Positions 59,600 through 64,000 of a stretch of DNA of 64,000 bases are shown here, piece after piece. The stretch spans positions 159,451,436-159,515,435 of the forward strand of contig NC_134087.1 of NCBI RefSeq assembly GCF_000715075.1. The letters run 5' to 3'. The position numbers and the translations under genes are program-made. Positions within the stretch are counted from its first letter, which is position 1. Every line of letters starts with the position of its first letter. The DNA is from Nicotiana tabacum. Its lineage: Eukaryota; Streptophyta; Magnoliopsida; Solanales; Solanaceae. A model generated the notes under the pieces. The model had not been told where the DNA came from and searched no databases. It saw only the letters and a list, made by a program, of their open reading frames with translations.

Positions 59600-60127
59600 G
59601 TCAAAAGAAAAATTTATGATATTTTAGTTACTTTTGAAATAATATATGTAATGGAACAAGCATTTACAGAACTAATTGTATCACAAGAAATAGATATATT
59701 AGATCTATATGAACTAGATTTATATTCAGATTAATGATCACATATCAAGTTAATAAAATCTGTTTATAAATGAAACATAACACTTTTCATTATATAAGAT
59801 TCTATAACACCCAGAAATGGAAACTTCTTAAAACCCTCAGTAACATAAATAGAAAAATAGATTGTGTTAAACACAATATTAAAACCTGCAAAGACATAAT
59901 TAGATATAATAGATTACGTAATAAAGCTTTATTAACTATAGAAAATGAAATTGAATTCTATGAAGATAAACTTGAAAGTTATCAACACAGAAAAGAAATA
60001 AATCTGAGAAATATAGAAACCATGGATATATGTATCAACAGGTATACATCTCAGTATTAAACATGACCCCTCAAATTGTCCATGGATATATATACATCTC
60101 AGTATTAAACATGACCCCTCAATTTGC
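59600..60127 (+). other. AT-rich foreign insert in RT of element H
   Basis: About 528 bases, far more AT-rich than the surrounding pol, replacing a few codons between VANSLNND and RTITGWRICMDY. It is in frame with pol at its left end (47 residues to a stop at 59732-59734). A second ORF (59770-60060, 96 aa) is Lys/Asn/Ile-rich with a likely coiled coil (LTIENEIEFYEDKLESY). Near its right end a segment of about 47-59 bp is directly repeated (60020-60078 and 60080-60126, sharing CTCAGTATTAAACATGACCC). No target duplication or terminal repeats are seen. Source unknown; a fragment of an endogenous pararetrovirus is one possibility, based only on composition. Confidence 0.8.
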
Positions 60128-62604
60128 AGAACCATCACCGGTTGGAGGATATGCATGGATTACCGCAAGTTGAACAAAGTGACCTACAAGGATCACTTTC
60201 CTTTGCCTTTTCTTGATCAGATGTTAGATCGACTTGCTGGGCGTGCCTTCTACTATTTCTTGGATGGGTATTCTGGGTACAACCAAATCTTGATTGCTCC
60301 GAAAGATCAGGAGAAGACCACATTTACTTGTCTATATGGCACTTTTGCCTTCTCTAGGATGCCTTTTGGGTTGTGTAATGCACCGGCTACATTTTAGCGG
60401 TGTATGATGGCCATTTTCACCGATATGGTGGAAGATATTTTGGAGGTGTTCATGGATGACTTTAGTGTTGTGGGGGATTCATTTGATGAGTGCTTGAAGA
60501 ATCTTGATTGAGTTTTGGCCCGTTGTGAAGAAACCAATCTTGTCCTCAATTGGGAGAAATGCCACTTTATGGTGGAAGAAGGAATTGTTCTTGGGCATAA
60601 AATTTTGAAACATGGCATTGAGGTGGATAAAGCAAAGATTGAAGTGATTTCAAGGCTCCCTCCCCCTACATCTGTCAAGGGAGTTCGAAGTTTTCTTGGG
60701 CATGCGGGGTTCTACCGGAGATTTATCAAAGACTTTCCAAAGGTAGTGAATCCCTTGTGCAAGTTATTGGAAAAAGATGCTAAGTTCGTATTTGATGAAA
60801 AATGTATGCAAGCCTTTGAACTTCTCAAGCATAAGTTGACCACCACTCCTATCATTACCGCACCTAATTGGAGATTAACCTTTGAGCTCATGTGTGATGC
60901 GAGCGATGTTGCGGTTGGGGCAGTTTTGGGTCAAAGAGTGAAAAAATATTTCATCCGATTTATTATGCGATCAAAACAATGAATGGTGCTCAAGTGAACT
61001 ACACGGTGACCGAGAAAGAACTTTTGGCTATTGTGTTCGCAATGGAAAAATTCCGGTCGTATCTTATGGGTGCTAAGGTTATTATTCATACCGACCATGC
61101 CACACTCCGGTACTTGATGACAAAGAAGGATTCCAAAGCTAGACGAATGCGATGGGTCTTGTTACTTCAAGAGTTTGATTTGGAGATTGTGGACCGGAAG
61201 GGTAGTGAGAACCAAGTGGATGACCACTTGTCTAGCTTGGAGGAGGAGGGAAGGCCTCGTGACGGCCTAGAGATTAATGATTCATTTCCTGACGAACAAC
61301 TCCTTTCGGTGTCGATGAATGATATGCCATGGTTTGCCGATGTTGCTAATTTCTTTGTGACTGGTATAATACCGTGTGAGCTCTCTTCTAACCAATGGAA
61401 GGAACTCAAGCGGGATAGTTTGGATTTCTATTGGGATGAGCCGTACTTGTTCAAGATTTGCACGTATGGTGTGATCCAAAGGTGTGTCCTGGAGGAAGAG
61501 CAATTGAGTATCTTGGAGGCTTGTCGTTCCTATCCCTATGGTGGCCATCATGGTGGGGCGAGGACGGCTTCTAAAGTTCTTAGTTGTGGGTTTTATTGGC
61601 CAACTTTGTTCAAAGATGCGGGTGATTTTGTGAAGAGATACGACAAATGCCAAAGAGTGGGTGGAATTTCAAAGAAAGATGAGATGCCTCTCAATAGCAT
61701 CCTTGAGATTGATATTTTTGATGTGTGGGGCATTGATTTCATGGTCCCATTTTTTAGCTCTTGTGGGAACACTTACATTCTTGTAGCGGTGGACTATGTT
61801 TCAAAGTGGGTTGAAGCCATGTCTTTTCCTAACAATAAGGCCTGGAGTGTTGTTGCATTTCTCAAGAAAAGCATTTTTACAAGGTTTGGTACTCCGCGTG
61901 CAATCATAAGTGATTAGGGGTCTCATTTTTGTAATACAGCTTTCGACACTTTGATTTCAAAGTATGGTGTCAATTATAAAGTTTCTACTCCCTATCATCC
62001 TCAAGCAAGTGGTCACGTTGAAGTCTCCAACAGGGAAATCAAAAGCATATTGTCAAAAACAATTAATGCAAATAGGACCGATTGGTCAAATAAGTTGGAT
62101 GACGCTCTCTGGGCTTATAAGACTGCTTACAAGACTCTGATTGGTATGTCTCCGTATCGGTTGGTGTTTGAGAAAGCTTGCCATCTACCAGTCGAGTTAG
62201 AGCACAAGGCCATGTGGGCTTTGAGGATCCTAAATCTTGAGTGGGATGTTGCAAATCTTCGTATGGAGCAGCTTAATGAACTTGATGAATTCTGATTCCA
62301 TGCCTACTCCAGTTCGTCCTTGTACAAGGACAAGATGAAGTACCTTCATGATAAATATGCTCGTGGAAAGGAGTTTGAAGTAGGTGATTTGGTTCTCTTG
62401 TTCAATTCTCGATTACGTCTGTTTCCGGGAAAGCTCAAGTCAAAATGGAGTGGACCTTTTGAAGTGGTATGTGTGACCCCGTTTGGTGCTCTTGATTTAA
62501 AGAACAAAAATGGTGAAGTTTTTAGAGTGAATGGGCATAGGGTCAAGCACTACTTGGGAAAAACTAATGACAACCATGGGGTGGCCCTTCTTCATTTCAA
62601 ATGA
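60128..62604 (+). pseudogene. Athila pol, second part: RT, RNase H, integrase
   Basis: Continues RT: WRICMDYRKLN, FPLPFLDQMLDRL, PFGLCNAPATF, catalytic FMDD (about 60453-60464) and NWEKCHFMVEEGIVLGH, then the connection (VRSFLGHAGFYRRFIKDF). RNase [48 protein letters not shown]. Integrase: [23 protein letters not shown] zinc region (H-H-C-C), core with [13 protein letters not shown] and GHVEVSNRE (the D, D and E), and C-terminal FEVGDLVLLFNSRL and KSKWSGPFEV. Stops at 60395, 60509, 61915 and 62293; a one-base indel in the A-run near 60942-60948 shifts frame before MNGAQVNYT. Otherwise nearly full length, ending at 62604. Confidence 0.93.
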
Positions 62605-63839
62605 TGTGATGGTAACCTGTGTCGTGCTGCGACGTTAAAGCAGGCACTTTTTAGGAGGCAACCCATGTGTTTTTCTTCTTGTGTTTATTTGATTTTCATT
62701 GTAGTGTAGGATTGATTTTTGGGCTAACTGGTTGTGAGATATTACAGGATTGTGTTGGTGCAGTGCAGGACATAGTGGAAAAAATGTTCAGGCCTCTGAA
62801 CTTTGCAATGCGACCGCACTATATTTAGTGCGGACCGCACTGGTGAAGGGTGAAATGTTGACCTCTCTGAAGTTTGCTACTGCGAATGCACTACATTTTG
62901 TGCGGCCCGCAGTGGACCACTGCAGCCGCATGACATTTTGTGCGGACCGCAGTGTGTTGCCTCCTCAAACTTGGAAATTGCTATGCAGTGCGGACTGCGG
63001 TCCATTTTGTGCGGTCCGGACTGGGGTAGGTAAGCTGGGCCCCAGGACTTTTTCTTTAAATAGTACCTGAGGCCGCACAGTTACACTTTTCGATCCTTTA
63101 CTCTCAGAAATATTAAAAGCACTGTTCATCTTGCCTATTGCTCGTAATTAATCATTTGGACTTGTTAGTCTTCATTTCATCTTACATCTGGTAACTCTAC
63201 TACTGTTTAATTATTTTAAGTTCATTATTTTCCTTCCCTTTTTTGTTTTTCTTGTCTTTCATCCTATTATTCCTGTATTTTCTTCAATTGATTAGGGTAG
63301 GGTAATTAATTCTTTGATTAGAGTAGGTTTAGGTAGTTAAAAACAATGGGCAATCACTTAGGGACATTATTTAAGTGCAAAATTGGGCTTAAAATCAAAA
63401 TTTATGAAACCCTAACTTAGTGCCACAGTTGGGTACTCAGCGCAGACCTCGGTCGATTCTGTGCGGTCTGCGGTGCCCTTGTGTGGTTCACAGTAACATT
63501 TTGTGCAGACCACATTGCTAATTGTCCTGAAAGCTGAACTTTGGGGACTACGACAGCACTACATTTTGTGCGGTCCGCATTGGTCCTTGTGCGGCCGCAA
63601 TACATTTTGTGCGGTCCGCACTGCCTGGATATAAAGAGTGGGTAGTCTGAACCCCACCTCTATGCGGACCGCATGGCTTTTTTGTGCGGTCCGCATTGAC
63701 CCCTATGCGGACACACACCATTTTGTGTGGTCCGCATTGTGTGACTTCTGAGAACTATCTACAACTTTTCCTTCCTGTTATGCAACTCTGTTTCTTAACT
63801 GCTTCTATTGATACTAACAAGCTTATATGTTTGCAGAAA
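62605..63839 (+). promoter_or_regulatory. Spacer of H with two palindrome arrays before ORF3
   Basis: Non-coding 1.2 kb between integrase and ORF3. Array 1 (62796-63076) and array 2 (63440-63745) consist of motifs such as ATTTTGTGCGGTCCGCAC, the same motif as in the H LTR, but flanks are not homologous to the LTR. TATA-like TTTAAATAG is at 63055 and ATATAAAGA near 63629. The arrangement resembles an internal promoter for ORF3, which is inference. Confidence 0.6.
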
Positions 63840-64000
63840 ATGATAAAACAACAAGGTAAAGGTTCTAAACAACCAGGCAGAGGAGAATCCTCCCGGGGAG
63901 GGAAACAGAAAATGGTGAGATTGACTGTTCAAGCCCAGCAAAACATAAAAAACATAAGGAAGATGATTAAAGATGCTGATAGGGCCATTGACATGTTGGG
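63840..64000 (+). CDS. Start of third (env-position) ORF of element H, cut by window end
   Basis: ATG at 63840 opens 53 codons without a stop to the window edge: a Lys/Gln/Gly/Ser-rich basic start (MIKQQGKGSKQPGRGESS) followed by RLTVQAQQNIKNIRKMI. Its position after integrase is that of the env-like ORF of Athila elements; no membrane segment is within the visible part, so the identity is by position. The ATG is just behind TTTGCAGAAA, a good 3' splice site, which fits expression from a spliced RNA. Confidence 0.55.
   Translation, partial: MIKQQGKGSKQPGRGESSRGGKQKMVRLTVQAQQNIKNIRKMIKDADRAIDML

Larger units (their letters stand above)
54870..64000 (+). mobile_element. Element H: Athila-like retrotransposon, right end outside window
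   Basis: 5' LTR 54870-56290, TGGCGCCG primer site, gag-pol 56410-62604 in normal order (gag, protease, RT, RNase H, integrase), a 1.2 kb spacer with palindrome arrays and the start of a third ORF. The protease motif DLGAS, RT motif FMDD and this layout match the plant Athila lineage. Several stops, frameshifts and a foreign insert in RT make it inactive. Confidence 0.93.

Overview
The window is plant nuclear DNA made almost entirely of nested LTR retrotransposons. The element families (Tekay/Del-like Ty3/gypsy with tRNA-Met primer sites, Ogre/Tat-like with a tRNA-Arg primer site, Athila-like with a TGGCGCCG primer site) and a Stowaway-type MITE fragment point to a large repeat-rich Solanaceae genome, probably Nicotiana; that assignment rests on recognised repeat types, not on a search. 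I see no host protein-coding gene, rRNA, tRNA gene or CRISPR array. Every coding trace belongs to a mobile element and all but the cut-off last one are broken.

Left half (1-29562). A plus-strand LTR end (1-1158) cuts a minus-strand gypsy element D (gag-pol remains 1159-4914). D shares its LTR (C1, 5091-7210) with a second, non-coding internal region (7211-11718) and a further LTR (C2, 11719-12620 plus 26344-27658): a tandem LTR-internal-LTR-internal unit. C2 is split by a complete minus-strand Ogre/Tat-like element B (12621-26338, target duplication TCATA) that has gag but no pol. The C/D tandem lies directly beside the primer site of an older minus-strand element E, whose 5' LTR (27681-29562) sits inside a Stowaway-like MITE.

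Middle (29563-30455) is the only stretch outside LTR elements; it holds the MITE remnant and a degenerate MITE-like sequence.

Right half (30456-64000). A minus-strand LTR F (30456-32070 plus 48671-50801) is split by plus-strand element A (32071-48665, target duplication GGCAG). A itself carries two nested solo LTRs: N1 (34820-37711) in its 5' LTR and N2 (38900-42716, Ogre/Tat type) in its interior. F's interior (50802-51885) is interrupted by plus-strand element G (LTR 51886-54621), whose gag is interrupted after about 15 codons by Athila-like element H (54870 to beyond the window). H keeps most of gag-pol with many stops, an AT-rich foreign insert in its reverse transcriptase, and the start of a third ORF.

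Most notable: (1) four related tRNA-Met-primed LTR types carry, at a similar place, arrays of CG-rich near-palindromes; in A, N1 and G they lie just upstream of a TATA box, in F the TATA is lost. The motif differs between families, even between the close relatives A and N1, and H carries analogous arrays in its LTR and again upstream of its third ORF. (2) Element B contains four dispersed copies of a 62-69 nt motif predicted to fold into a hairpin whose inner stem has different sequence but preserved pairing in each copy. (3) A splice-donor-like GTAAG lies 106-109 nt downstream of the TATA in A, N1 and G, and G has a good acceptor abutting its gag ATG. (4) A stem-loop beside the polypurine tract shows a compensatory change between families.
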